Shown piece after piece: positions 1 to 9,427 of a DNA stretch of 64,000 bases (position 1 is its first letter; the number at the start of each line of letters is the position of its first letter). The notes under the pieces were generated by a model that had not been told where the DNA came from, searched no databases, and was given only the letters and a program-made list of their open reading frames with translations. The position numbers and the translations under genes are program-made. This stretch comes from JAGDZR01 sp049115695 (lineage in GTDB: Bacteria; Bacteroidota; Bacteroidia; Cytophagales; Cyclobacteriaceae), in the NCBI GenBank assembly GCA_049115695.1, contig JAGDZR010000017.1:62001-126000 (forward strand), given 5' to 3'.

Positions 1-202
1 TCAAAAGGATCATTTCTTCCAAAACTCCTAGCGCTAAATTCATTAGATTAACATTTGTTAAAAATATAATACGAATATCATTAATTTTTGTTTAACTAAT
101 ATACTCCATATGAATTATACAGCGGACTAGAATTTTTCAAGCGGGGCATGAAAAAGGGAACTCATAATAATTGGTGTTATTTGTAACTCATAACATCAGT
201 TA

Positions 203-901
203 ATGAAAAAATTTGGATTAGTTGGAGGAATTGGCCCTGCATCAACGGCTATATACTACCAATCAATAATTGACGCGTTCAGGAAAAGACTAAATACAGA
301 AGATTATCCTGACTTTATCATTCGAAGCATTAATATGAATCGAATGTTGCGCTATGTTGTTGATAATGATCTTGATGGACTTACCGAATTCTTATTGGAG
401 CATATTGACCACCTGACAGATTGTGGTGTTGAATTTTCTGCGCTCGCATCCAATACTCCACATATTGTATTTGACAGATTGGCTGAGCGATCTGGAATTC
501 AGCTGTTAAGCATAGTTGGCGAAACATGCAAAGCAATAGCCTCAAAGAGCTTAACAAAAGTTGGACTATTCGGAACAAAATCAACCATGGAAGCGGGTTT
601 TTATCATCGAGCCGCTGAGAAATTGAACGTTAATATCGTTACACCGAATAGTGTCCAGATGGACTTTATTCACAATAAATACTTTGAGGAGCTTGTTGCT
701 AACAAAATCAATCAAGCAACCAGAGATGCTTTAATTCAAATTGCTCATCACATGAAGGAAAGTAGTGGAATCCAGGGATTGGTGCTTGGCGGGACAGAAC
801 TTTCTCTTATTTTAAGTCAATCAGATTTTCATGATATAGAACTGTTCGATACTACTCAAATCCATGTGTCAGCTATCGTAAGAGAAATGATCAAAGAATA
901 A
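203..901 (+). CDS. Aspartate/glutamate racemase family protein lacking both catalytic cysteines
   Basis: 232 residues, the usual family length, with the N-terminal GGIGPAST loop and the family signature around residues 81-90. Known racemases use two cysteines, one in a CNTxH motif and one in a GCTE motif. Here the first motif reads SNTPH (Ser83) and the second GGTEL (Gly197), so neither thiol is present. I infer a relative that either uses another acid/base pair or is not a racemase. The ATG at 203 is the only sensible start, placed directly before the conserved beta strand. The gene stands alone ahead of a convergent ABC permease. The fold assignment is firm; the reaction and substrate are unknown. 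Confidence 0.85.
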   Translation: MKKFGLVGGIGPASTAIYYQSIIDAFRKRLNTEDYPDFIIRSINMNRMLRYVVDNDLDGLTEFLLEHIDHLTDCGVEFSALASNTPHIVFDRLAERSGIQLLSIVGETCKAIASKSLTKVGLFGTKSTMEAGFYHRAAEKLNVNIVTPNSVQMDFIHNKYFEELVANKINQATRDALIQIAHHMKESSGIQGLVLGGTELSLILSQSDFHDIELFDTTQIHVSAIVREMIKE

Positions 902-964
902 TCCACTTTGGATGTAACAGCGGATTTGATGTGCTGTACCTAAAGAAACCTCAGGAATCATTAT

Positions 965-3640
965 TTACTCCGATCTCAATGATTCAGCCGGACTACTGAT
1001 GGCAGCCTTGATGCTCTGATAGCTTACAGTTAAGATTGAGATGCCAATCGCAATTAATGCTGTGAGTACAAAGGTCCAAACTGGAATATTGATGCGATAG
1101 GAGAATTCCTCCAGCCAGCCATTCATGACATACCAACTCACTGGGAGCGCAATGACGATTGCAATGATTACCAGTTTGAGGAAGTCAATCGAGAGTTGAT
1201 AAGTAACTTGATTGACTGTAGCACCCAGGACCTTTCTGATGCCTATTTCTTTGATTCGTTTTTCGGCATTGAAGGCGGCTAGTCCAAACAAACCAAGACA
1301 GGCGATCAGTATAGATAATGTGGTAAATGTGACGAATATATTACCCAGCCGCATTTCGGCCTTGTATGTTTGGTTGAATGAGTCATCCATGAAATAGTAA
1401 CTGAAAGGTTGATTTTGAGTCATCTCTTCCCACATTTTTTTGATTTGACTAATGCTACCCTGGAGATCTCCTGGATGGAGCTTTACCATCATTTTTTTGG
1501 CATTCCCATCCAGTGTCAGACTCAATCCATCTATCCCGCTTCTCATGGACTCAAAGTGGAAGTCCTTGGTTATGCCGATGATGGTAAGGTATTCCATATT
1601 TTCCTTGTCGTGTCGATGGAAGTCTTCGGTGATTCGTAAGCCGAGAGCTTCTTCAGGGCGTATTCCGAAAAGGCGAACAGCAGACTCGTTGAGAATGACA
1701 CTTCCGGAATCGGAGGCGAGGTGATGGTCAAAATCGCGACCTGCAATGATTTCAAGGCCGAGAGTGGAGACATAGTTTGCATCTACTCCCCAGTTTTCAA
1801 TGATTACGGCGTTTTTAGATTCAAAAGCTCCTTCAGTAAAAAATGTAGTACCTCCGCGATCCGAAGGAGTGGGTAGGTAGCTACTTAACGATACTCGTTC
1901 CACCTGGCTAAGTTGGCTGATTTGTTCCTTCAAAGTGGTTGCTTGTTGACCCAATACCTGAGTGTCCTCTACCACCAGTATTTGATCTTTTTGGAATCCA
2001 ATGTCTTTGTTTTGGATGTAGCTCAGCTGTTGAAAAATAATCAGTGTACTGGCAATCAAGAATACTGATATAGTGAATTGAGAGACAACAAGAAAATTCC
2101 TGATTCGACTTCCGGCAACACCAGCATTTCCTTTGAGTACTTTGACTGCAGCAAATTTGGACAGAACGAATGCTGGATAGCTTCCTGAAATCACACCTAA
2201 TAGGACTGTTGATACGACGATTAGTAACCAAAATAGAGGTTCCTCAAAAGGTATGGAAATGGCTTTGCCCGATAGTTGATTGAAAAATGGTACAACCACT
2301 GAGGCTAATATGATTGCCATTATGAGCGATAGGAAAGCCACCAAACCGGCTTCAGTGAGAAATTGACGAATCAACGCAAGTCTGCTAGATCCCAGGGCTT
2401 TTCGAATACCTACTTCTTTTGCGCGTCTCAGTGATCGGGCTGTAGACAGGTTCATGAAATTGACGCTGGCAAGTAGCACCAGAAAAATTCCAATAATGGC
2501 AAGAATGTATACGTTTTGAATGTCGCCATTGGCGTTAAATTCGCCTGATCGATTGTGAGAATAAAGATGTATGTCCGTCAGGGCAGTCGAATTGAAAATC
2601 ATATAATTTCCTGTTTTCGCATTGGACTCACGGGAGCTTTCAACGGTCAATCCAGGGACAAAGGTCATTGCCCATGGGATCAGATAGCGTTCTGTTACAT
2701 TGCTGAGGTAACGGTTGAAATCCTGATGATCGGCTGCCGGGATTAGTTTCACGAATGTGGGGAAATTCCAGTTGTTCCAGGCGGGACTGCTTGCATCTTC
2801 AAAACTATCTATGGACAGGAATACGGAGTAGTCTCGAAGAAGGGAATTTCTTGGCATATCGGCCATAATACCTGTTACTACATAGAGATCTCCATTGTCA
2901 ATCAGGAGGCTTTGCCCCAGCGCTTCATGCTCACCAAAGTGCTTTTCTGCTGCGCTTTCAGTTAATACCACAGACATAGGTGCTTGGAGGGCTGTCTTTG
3001 AGTCCCCTTCGAGTAATTCCAGTCCGAACATGTCAAAAAATGACCCATCGACTCCAACAGCAAATTCCTCCTTGGTATTTAGCTTGTCTGCTGGTTTGCG
3101 CATGAGCTTTGCCTGCGTTCGTCTGAATCGAGTAACCAACTCTACCTGCGGGCAATCCTCGACCATTACAGCTGCCAATGGTCCCGATACAGCAGCGGTA
3201 TTATTTTCCTCTCCGGCAGTTTTGCTGTTGATATTTATGCGATAAATGCGATCTGCGTCCGCAAACTGTTGATTAAAGCTCAGTTCGTCGTAGACAAACA
3301 AGCTGATGAGCAGCGCGCCTGCCATGCCAATGGCCAGACCAAATGTGTTGAGCAGCGTGAAAAAAGGCTGTCTTTTCAGATTTCTGCTGGCAATTTTTAA
3401 GTTGCTTTTGAACATTCCGAGTTGTGAATTAGTTTGATATTTTGAGCGTTTCATAACAGACGGCCTGAGCATCTGCATGACCTCTTTGCGATAGATGCTC
3501 CTGGCTTTTTTAGTTCCATACATTTCCTTGTTCTCCTCGAATGATTCCAACAAGTCCCCTTGCAGCTCTTCAAAAAGTTCGTGGTTACAAAACCATTTGA
3601 AGAAGCGCTGAAAATTGGAGGGTACCTTTGAGTTGCTCAT
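965..3640 (-). CDS. MacB/FtsX-type ABC transporter permease with PadR-associated N-terminal domain
   Basis: 891 residues. Residues 1-80 form the short helical prefix domain seen in permeases encoded next to PadR regulators. A transmembrane helix near 95-118 is followed by a MacB-like periplasmic domain, a group of helices around 375-540, a second periplasmic domain, and three C-terminal helices from about 765. Repeated segments ending in GIRKALG and GIRKVLG mark the two FtsX cores. The family exports lipids or peptides or acts mechanically with a separate ATPase, and none is encoded here. It overlaps the upstream PadR gene by 4 bp (ATGA), so the two are translationally coupled. Substrate unknown. 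Confidence 0.93.
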   Translation of the reverse strand: MSNSKVPSNFQRFFKWFCNHELFEELQGDLLESFEENKEMYGTKKARSIYRKEVMQMLRPSVMKRSKYQTNSQLGMFKSNLKIASRNLKRQPFFTLLNTFGLAIGMAGALLISLFVYDELSFNQQFADADRIYRININSKTAGEENNTAAVSGPLAAVMVEDCPQVELVTRFRRTQAKLMRKPADKLNTKEEFAVGVDGSFFDMFGLELLEGDSKTALQAPMSVVLTESAAEKHFGEHEALGQSLLIDNGDLYVVTGIMADMPRNSLLRDYSVFLSIDSFEDASSPAWNNWNFPTFVKLIPAADHQDFNRYLSNVTERYLIPWAMTFVPGLTVESSRESNAKTGNYMIFNSTALTDIHLYSHNRSGEFNANGDIQNVYILAIIGIFLVLLASVNFMNLSTARSLRRAKEVGIRKALGSSRLALIRQFLTEAGLVAFLSLIMAIILASVVVPFFNQLSGKAISIPFEEPLFWLLIVVSTVLLGVISGSYPAFVLSKFAAVKVLKGNAGVAGSRIRNFLVVSQFTISVFLIASTLIIFQQLSYIQNKDIGFQKDQILVVEDTQVLGQQATTLKEQISQLSQVERVSLSSYLPTPSDRGGTTFFTEGAFESKNAVIIENWGVDANYVSTLGLEIIAGRDFDHHLASDSGSVILNESAVRLFGIRPEEALGLRITEDFHRHDKENMEYLTIIGITKDFHFESMRSGIDGLSLTLDGNAKKMMVKLHPGDLQGSISQIKKMWEEMTQNQPFSYYFMDDSFNQTYKAEMRLGNIFVTFTTLSILIACLGLFGLAAFNAEKRIKEIGIRKVLGATVNQVTYQLSIDFLKLVIIAIVIALPVSWYVMNGWLEEFSYRINIPVWTFVLTALIAIGISILTVSYQSIKAAISSPAESLRSE

Positions 3641-3963
3641 GATAGGCTAAATTTTGGGACGAGACTCCACATTTCTTCTCTAAGTTCTTTGGCCTGTTGC
3701 AGGGCCACTTTGCCAGTATTGGTAAGGGTGTAAAAGCGCTTTCTACGTCCACCTCTTTCAGCAGTAGCTCCACCAAAGTGAGAGTTAATAAACCCTTTAT
3801 CACTGAGTCGGGTAAGGGCAGCATGTAAGGCCCCTCGGCTTAGAGGTCGCTTCATACGCTGACTCAGTTCCTTCTGAATCTGTGAACCATATGCTTCATC
3901 TCCAAGGATGAGTATGGATAACAAAACGATTTCTTGAAATTCTCCGAGGTTGGTCCCTTTCAT
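3637..3963 (-). CDS. PadR family transcriptional regulator
   Basis: 108 residues of compact winged helix, starting MKGTNLGEFQEIVLLSI, with the family's SRGALHAALTRL recognition region and the RRKRFYTLT wing. PadR proteins repress small operons and are released by ligand. In Bacteroidota they commonly precede permeases with the matching N-terminal prefix domain, as here. The stop overlaps the permease start (ATGA), so regulator and transporter form one unit, probably autoregulated from the promoter just upstream. Confidence 0.93.
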   Translation of the reverse strand: MKGTNLGEFQEIVLLSILILGDEAYGSQIQKELSQRMKRPLSRGALHAALTRLSDKGFINSHFGGATAERGGRRKRFYTLTNTGKVALQQAKELREEMWSLVPKFSLS

Positions 3964-3987
3964 TTTATTTGTTTCTTATTTGAAAAC

Positions 3988-4018
3988 CAAACGTAGGAAA
4001 TAATTATATGTTTCGCAA
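3988..4018 (-). promoter_or_regulatory. Bacteroidota-type promoter of the PadR-permease operon
   Basis: On the minus strand a TTG (4018-4016) lies 20 nt before TACGTTTG (3995-3988), an exact match to the TAnnTTTG -7 element. This agrees with the published Bacteroidota consensus of a -33 TTG and -7 TAnnTTTG. The predicted start would fall about 18 nt before the PadR ATG at 3963. Confidence 0.6.
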
Positions 4019-4107
4019 ATGAAGACTAAATGTGTTAAAAGCACTTAAGGCTTTATTTCAGGTGCCTTTCCTATCTTTATGCTAAGGGATACTTAAGGTC
4101 CATCATA

Positions 4108-5823
4108 ATGGAAGCCAAACAGACAACTACGAATAAGACCGCCAGACAAATTCTTGTTTATCTGGGAAGCGCCTGGCTTTTGGTGGAGGTGTCTAATTTC
4201 ATCATAGATCGTTACAATTTTGATCCAGTACTGATAGATATCATTATTCTGTTTGTGCTCTTCGGTCTACCTGCTACAGTTATTCATTCTTTGTTTATTG
4301 GCAGATTCAATGTTAAAGCTGTTGCCCTTCAGGCTTTGAACGTTATTGGTGCTTTGGCAGTAGTGTTTTACTTTCTTACTCATCCCCTTTCTATGAATCC
4401 GGGTCAGTTGAGGGTACTAAAGCTGGATGGTGGCAAAGTGAGTGAGCTTAGCAGTTTGAAAGCCGTTGCAGTATTACCGTTTTCCAATTACCTGGGAGAT
4501 GAAAGCCAAGCATACCTCCTTGCCGGTATGCATGATGGGTTAATTGCTGAAATGGGCAAACTCACCAACTTCAGAACAATTTCAAAAACATCAACTCTTC
4601 GTTACGAGAACACAGGCAAATCCTTGATGGAAATAGCTGATGATCTTGGTGTGGATGCGATAGTTGAAACATCACTTACGAAAATTGATTCGCTGGTCGA
4701 AATTCGAATCAAACTAATCAGTGCCTATCCGGAGGAAATCATACTATGGGATCATGCATACAGTGTTTATGAAAACGAACTTCCAAACCTCTACAGGGAG
4801 GTAACGCGAAATGTTGCGGGGAAAATCGGTGATGCTTTGGTGGCAGAAAGTGAACTTCAGCTAGCACCTCAACGGGTACCCAACCCAGGTGCTTATCAGG
4901 CTTTTCTACGAGGCAGCTACTACACTGGTTTTCTTACGCTCGAAGGTTTCGATCTGGCCGAACAGCAATTCAAGCGTGCAATTGAATTGGATTCGCTTTT
5001 TGCACCAGCATATTCAGGGCTTCATTTGATATTGGCGTCACAGCGGCAAATGGGATATATAGCAGGAGAAAAAAGCGTCAGACTATTGGATAGCCTGGCC
5101 TATGGTGCCTATCGTCTTGATAGCACAGATGCCAGTATATTGTTGATGATGGCTTCCCACCATACCTGGACCGAGTTTGATTGGGAGAATGCAGAAGTAA
5201 AATTCAAAGAAAGTATTAATCGAAACCCAAACGATGCTCCAGCAAGAAGCGCATACGCTCATTATCTGATGATTCAGAATAGATGGGAAGAAGCATGGGT
5301 GCAAATGAATGTTGCCCTGGAGCTTGATCCTGAAAACCCATGGGTGCTGGCATTCAGTATGCCCATGTACGGAAATGATGGTAAAATTTTGAGTGCAGCT
5401 AAAAGTGCTGAGAGGCTCTTACAAATTGCCCCAAATCATCCAATGGCTGATATGATTCTCTTGCATAAGTACGTGGCTTTAAAAAATGACGAAGTAGCTG
5501 TGACTCAATTAATAGAAGTGCTAAATAATTATGGTGTAGGAGGAGCTAAATCTGCGGTGTTGGAGGGGTTTAAAGATGGTGAGTTTGAGTCTGCCATGAG
5601 GGCACTCATGCCATTTCTTGAAAATTATGCCATGACCAATTCGATATCTTCCTTTCAAATGTTTGTGTTTTATGGCCTTATCAATGATCATGAGATGCAG
5701 GACAAATGGATACTTAAAATGTACGAAGAATCTCATCCCGGATTACCCTATTTAGGGATTAAGAAAATTGGCTATGAATCTGATGTTAGAACAACAGTCA
5801 TGAAGGAGATAGGATTGTGGTAA
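4108..5823 (+). CDS. Membrane-anchored TolB/FlgO-like domain protein with TPR repeats
   Basis: 571 residues. The first 95 contain three hydrophobic helices of the type that precede TolB-like domains in signalling proteins. Residues about 115-255 hold the TolB/FlgO-like domain (KAVAVLPF, LAGMHDGLIAEM, ISKTSTLRY). The rest is helical with tetratricopeptide repeats, e.g. AEQQFKRAIELDSLFAPAYS. The same core occurs behind DNA-binding or cyclase domains elsewhere; here it has neither, so a scaffold or sensor role at the membrane is inferred. The next gene begins almost at its stop, suggesting co-transcription. Confidence 0.8.
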   Translation: MEAKQTTTNKTARQILVYLGSAWLLVEVSNFIIDRYNFDPVLIDIIILFVLFGLPATVIHSLFIGRFNVKAVALQALNVIGALAVVFYFLTHPLSMNPGQLRVLKLDGGKVSELSSLKAVAVLPFSNYLGDESQAYLLAGMHDGLIAEMGKLTNFRTISKTSTLRYENTGKSLMEIADDLGVDAIVETSLTKIDSLVEIRIKLISAYPEEIILWDHAYSVYENELPNLYREVTRNVAGKIGDALVAESELQLAPQRVPNPGAYQAFLRGSYYTGFLTLEGFDLAEQQFKRAIELDSLFAPAYSGLHLILASQRQMGYIAGEKSVRLLDSLAYGAYRLDSTDASILLMMASHHTWTEFDWENAEVKFKESINRNPNDAPARSAYAHYLMIQNRWEEAWVQMNVALELDPENPWVLAFSMPMYGNDGKILSAAKSAERLLQIAPNHPMADMILLHKYVALKNDEVAVTQLIEVLNNYGVGGAKSAVLEGFKDGEFESAMRALMPFLENYAMTNSISSFQMFVFYGLINDHEMQDKWILKMYEESHPGLPYLGIKKIGYESDVRTTVMKEIGLW

Positions 5824-5840
5824 CTAACAAATCTGCGTTA

Positions 5841-6707
5841 ATGTACTTCGGGTTTACAAAGTTCATAATGTACTCCTTCATTGTTAGTGCAAGCATTTCC
5901 TGTACGAAAGACGATATCGATCATTGCCAGAAAAAAGACTTGGAAGAGTTAAGTTTTGGATTCGAATCGGGACTTGAGGAATGGGTCGAGCTTGGAGGTC
6001 AAATAGAAATCAAGAATTCAAGTTTTTTTGAGATCTGCTCGCAGACAGCAAACTCTGGCTTGAATGCCGCAAAGTTTATTGTTTCTCCTGAAAGTTATGT
6101 CAACTCGGGAGTGCGGTCAGAACTCACCTTTGATCAACAGATAGAACATGGAGATGAAACATACTACGCATACAGCTTTTACATCCCAATGGATTATCAA
6201 GATGTATCTAGTTTAGAAGCTTCGGATGGTTCGCCAAATTGGCAAATATTTGGACAGTGGCATGATCAACCTGATGTATGTATCGGTCAAACCTGGGATG
6301 ACATTAAAGGAAACTCTCCACCCATTTCGGTTTATTATAATTATCTGAAAATTTCAGATCCAGCGTATCAAGACATTTTAGATGACCCCAAAACAGCCGA
6401 AATATTTGGGTTTGAGGCCAAATGGGATGAAGTTTCTGTGATTGCCCTCGTTGTTGGAGGTGAAACAGTAGCCCTGTCTGAAATTTCGAAAGGCAAATGG
6501 ACGAGACTCAAATTTCACATCAAATGGTCTACAGATACAGATGGATTTGTTCGGGCCTGGATTAACGATACCAATTTGACCGATGGTAAAATCACAGGAA
6601 TTACTATGCTGAATAGTGCATCTCACTACTTTAAGTTTGGACTCTATCGAAATCTAGCAATACCCTTTACCAATCATGCTTTTTATGATGATTTGGAAAT
6701 CTATTGA
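5841..6707 (+). CDS. Heparin-lyase-I-like polysaccharide lyase, predicted lipoprotein
   Basis: A lipoprotein signal ends at SASISC. The mature part resembles the polysaccharide-lyase jelly roll (PF14099 type): SGVRSEL, YAYSFYIP, WQIFGQWH, then KGKWTRLKFHIKWS and the VRAWIND strand. Such enzymes cleave uronate-containing polymers by beta elimination at the cell surface. The reading frame opens with a GTG at 5817 overlapping the preceding stop, but ATG 5841 gives a normal lipoprotein signal and is preferred. It follows the TolB/TPR gene in probable operon. No SusC/SusD genes accompany it, so the polymer cannot be inferred. Confidence 0.75.
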   Translation: MYFGFTKFIMYSFIVSASISCTKDDIDHCQKKDLEELSFGFESGLEEWVELGGQIEIKNSSFFEICSQTANSGLNAAKFIVSPESYVNSGVRSELTFDQQIEHGDETYYAYSFYIPMDYQDVSSLEASDGSPNWQIFGQWHDQPDVCIGQTWDDIKGNSPPISVYYNYLKISDPAYQDILDDPKTAEIFGFEAKWDEVSVIALVVGGETVALSEISKGKWTRLKFHIKWSTDTDGFVRAWINDTNLTDGKITGITMLNSASHYFKFGLYRNLAIPFTNHAFYDDLEIY

Positions 6708-6859
6708 ATACTGTATGGTAGTCATCAATAGGTTCAGAAGACTGTGGCATAGTTTCGTTAAGCTATCATTGAGTATCGCCAACTAAAACTTCTTTATCTT
6801 TTAAGTTGAGAGTACGCAATAGCATTTCGTTAAGGCCACAATTCAGATTCAATTCTAAC

Positions 6860-7489
6860 ATGGAAAAGGAATATAAAAATATAGGTTTTGTCTTTTTATT
6901 GTTGATTCCAATGGCATTGTGGGCCTTTTACAAATCCTATATTATTCAGTTACCAGATATTGGGGTCACTATAGATGGATATATTCACTTGCATGCTGCT
7001 GTTTCTTCAGTTTGGCTTGCCTTGCTGATCTCACAGCCCTTATTGATTCGTTATCATCAATTCCGAGTGCATCGGATATTGGGTCAGGTTTCCTATATCG
7101 TTTTTTTGTTGTTGGTCTTAACTTTCGTCCCCCTCATCGTCCGCAACTATAATGGAATAACATCTGTGATCAATCCGCTATTTGATTTCGGGTTGTTACT
7201 AATATTCTATCCACTCGCCATTCTTAACAAAAAGAATATAGCCGTCCACATGCGATATATGATTGCTATTACGCTGATATTTATTGGGCCGACACTTGCA
7301 CGTATATTATTTCATTGGACCAGCATCAGCGGCTTTTGGGGTACAATGATTACCTGGGGTTCTATTAATGTGATACTGGTTGGCTTGCTGATTTGGGATA
7401 AAAGAAACGGTCGTCCGTACCAACCATACGTCGTAGCTTTAGGTGCATTCTTTACTTACCTGATTGTCTTGTTTATCTTGAACTACTAA
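6860..7489 (+). CDS. Polytopic membrane protein with conserved histidines (DUF2306-like), copy 1
   Basis: 209 residues from ATG 6860; a longer frame from 6806 adds a polar N-terminus I consider untranslated. Six to seven hydrophobic helices are visible. Motifs HLHAAVSSVW, LLIRYHQFRVHRILGQVSY and AVHMRYM recur in the protein encoded at 9428, so the two are paralogues, and the pattern is distantly like the DUF2306 protein at 33326. The intramembrane histidines could bind haem or metal, which is inference only. It precedes the DinB/GH5 pair by 22 nt. Confidence 0.7.
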   Translation: MEKEYKNIGFVFLLLIPMALWAFYKSYIIQLPDIGVTIDGYIHLHAAVSSVWLALLISQPLLIRYHQFRVHRILGQVSYIVFLLLVLTFVPLIVRNYNGITSVINPLFDFGLLLIFYPLAILNKKNIAVHMRYMIAITLIFIGPTLARILFHWTSISGFWGTMITWGSINVILVGLLIWDKRNGRPYQPYVVALGAFFTYLIVLFILNY

Positions 7490-7511
7490 ATCAACCCAAA
7501 ATTGAATAAAA

Positions 7512-8159
7512 ATGAAAAATGACCTAGCAAAGAACGATAGGAGAAAATTTTTGAGAAATTCTGCCATGTTGACTTCAGGTCTGGCTGCTGTTCCATTGAT
7601 GGGAATGTCCAATGATTTACCAGCACAACAGGAAGATGGCCTCTATATCATCGGTCCAATGGAAGGTTATGATGCGCAGGTTGGGACTCTACTTTCAACA
7701 ATGAATATGATGAGAGTTTGGGTCATAAGCACAGTTGAAAATTTAACAGTAACGGAACTTGACTATCAGGTGGATGATGAGTCCAATTCTATCGGCGCGA
7801 TGTTATTGCATCTGGCAGCAACAGAGAAGTATTATCAATTACACACATTTGAAGGCCTGGAATGGGGGACATGGAGCGATGATATTAAGAATGAATGGGA
7901 CATTGCCGGTGGTCTTGGTGCTGCCGGGAGAGAACAGATAGTGGGTAATGAAGTGAGCTTTTATCTCCAGAAGCTTGAAGAAATAAGGGCGGTGACGAAA
8001 AAAGAATTTGCCAGGAGAGGAGATGCATGGTTGATGGAAATTGATGAAGACTGGCCATGGGGTCCCACCAATAACTTCTGCAAATGGTTTCATGTGTGTG
8101 AGCATGAATCCAATCACAGAGGACAGATGAAATTTATAACAAAGAGATTGCCGTCATGA
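7512..8159 (+). CDS. Exported DinB-superfamily protein with twin-arginine signal
   Basis: 215 residues. The N-terminus carries a twin-arginine motif (DRRKFLRN) followed by a hydrophobic stretch, so export folded through Tat is predicted. The body is a DinB four-helix bundle: HLAATEKYYQLH in the second helix and HVCEHESNHRGQ near the C-terminus supply the histidines expected for the metal site. Most DinB proteins are cytoplasmic thiol transferases or stress proteins, so a Tat-exported one is uncommon. Its stop overlaps the GH5 gene start (ATGA), coupling the two. Substrate unknown. Confidence 0.8.
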   Translation: MKNDLAKNDRRKFLRNSAMLTSGLAAVPLMGMSNDLPAQQEDGLYIIGPMEGYDAQVGTLLSTMNMMRVWVISTVENLTVTELDYQVDDESNSIGAMLLHLAATEKYYQLHTFEGLEWGTWSDDIKNEWDIAGGLGAAGREQIVGNEVSFYLQKLEEIRAVTKKEFARRGDAWLMEIDEDWPWGPTNNFCKWFHVCEHESNHRGQMKFITKRLPS

Positions 8160-9280
8160 TAAAAACCAACCGTACAATGAGTAGGCATATTTTTGGAGGA
8201 TTGATGATGGTTTTTTTGCTTTCCTGTTCTACAGAAAAGAATGAAGCCAGGAAGACAAATGAAGCACAAACTATAGTAGCGGAGGTCAATGAAAGATGGA
8301 CTGAGGAAAGGGCACAGGCATGGGGAGAAGGTCAGCCTTGGCTAAGAGGAGCGAACTTCAACCCTAGCACTGCAATCAATCAATTGGAGTTTTGGCAGGC
8401 TGAAACCTTCGATCCCCAAACAATCGATCGTGAGTTAGGATGGGCGGAAGATGTTGGATTGAATTGTATGAGAGTATACCTCCATCATGTTGCCTGGGAA
8501 GTGGATCAATCCGGGTTCAAGGCGCGAATAAGAGAATATCTCTCAATTGCTGAAAGACATAATATTTCGACCATTTTTGTGTTTTTTGATGATTGCTGGA
8601 ATCCGACCTATAGCGCTGGAAAACAACCAGATCCAAAACCAGGAGTTCATAACTCAGGATGGATTAGAGATCCGGGAGATTTACTTTTTACTTCGTCGAA
8701 TCTGATGCCCGGTCTTGAAGTCTATGTGAAGGATATTCTTGAGGCATTTAGAGATGATAAAAGAATCATATTATGGGATTTGTACAACGAGCCAGGAAAT
8801 TCCGGATATGGAAATAAATCAATGCCGCTTTTAAAAAGTGTGTTTAAGTGGGCTAGACAAGTCAACCCATCCCAGCCGATTTCTGTTGGCGTCTGGAACT
8901 TTGGATTGTCAGATCTCAATAAGTTTCAACTGGAAAATTCTGATATTATCACTTATCACAATTACAATGACGAGATCAATCATCAACAAGCGATTGATTC
9001 ATTAAAGAAGTTGAACAGACCGATGATTTGCACGGAATACATGGCGCGCCGGAATAACAGTTTGTTTAGCAACATTATGCCAATATTAAAGGATCAGGGA
9101 ATTGGTGCTATTAACTGGGGATTAGTTGACGGTAAATCCAATACCAAATATGCCTGGGACGAACCCATTGCTGATGGTGCTGAACCAGCGCTCTGGTTTC
9201 ATGAAATCTTTCGAAATGACGGTAGCCCGTATAAGCAGGAGGAGGTTGATCTAATCAAGGAATTGACAAGTAGTCAATAG
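8156..9280 (+). CDS. GH5-like glycoside hydrolase lipoprotein
   Basis: 374 residues. The signal ends in a lipobox (VFLLSCS). The TIM barrel shows LRGANFNP at strand 1, LNCMRVYLHH, WDLYNEPGN with the expected acid/base glutamate, and CTEYMAR with the likely nucleophile glutamate, ending with an INWGLVDGK strand. This matches the clan GH-A pattern of GH5 cellulase/xylanase-like enzymes; substrate specificity cannot be read from it. It starts inside the stop of the DinB gene (ATGA). An internal ATG eight codons on is an alternative start. Surface or periplasmic location. Confidence 0.82.
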   Translation: MIKTNRTMSRHIFGGLMMVFLLSCSTEKNEARKTNEAQTIVAEVNERWTEERAQAWGEGQPWLRGANFNPSTAINQLEFWQAETFDPQTIDRELGWAEDVGLNCMRVYLHHVAWEVDQSGFKARIREYLSIAERHNISTIFVFFDDCWNPTYSAGKQPDPKPGVHNSGWIRDPGDLLFTSSNLMPGLEVYVKDILEAFRDDKRIILWDLYNEPGNSGYGNKSMPLLKSVFKWARQVNPSQPISVGVWNFGLSDLNKFQLENSDIITYHNYNDEINHQQAIDSLKKLNRPMICTEYMARRNNSLFSNIMPILKDQGIGAINWGLVDGKSNTKYAWDEPIADGAEPALWFHEIFRNDGSPYKQEEVDLIKELTSSQ

Positions 9281-9427
9281 GAGAGCGGAAAAAGTAATAG
9301 TTATGTGCCGGCATTATATTAACCATGACTTACGAATCAACAAGGTCGTGTTAACTGATTAATAGATATGAATTGACAGCTGAAAAGATCTGAAAGTCAA
9401 TTCTGTCGCTAGTAAATAATCTTGCTC

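Noticed and set aside
1908..3245. Frames over 100 codons in other frames within the ABC permease gene
   Set aside because: Compositionally odd shadows of a well-recognised long gene.
5841..9280. Polysaccharide utilisation locus around the lyase and GH5-like genes
   Set aside because: No SusC/SusD pair, no hybrid two-component regulator and no sulfatase nearby; the two enzymes are in separate operons.
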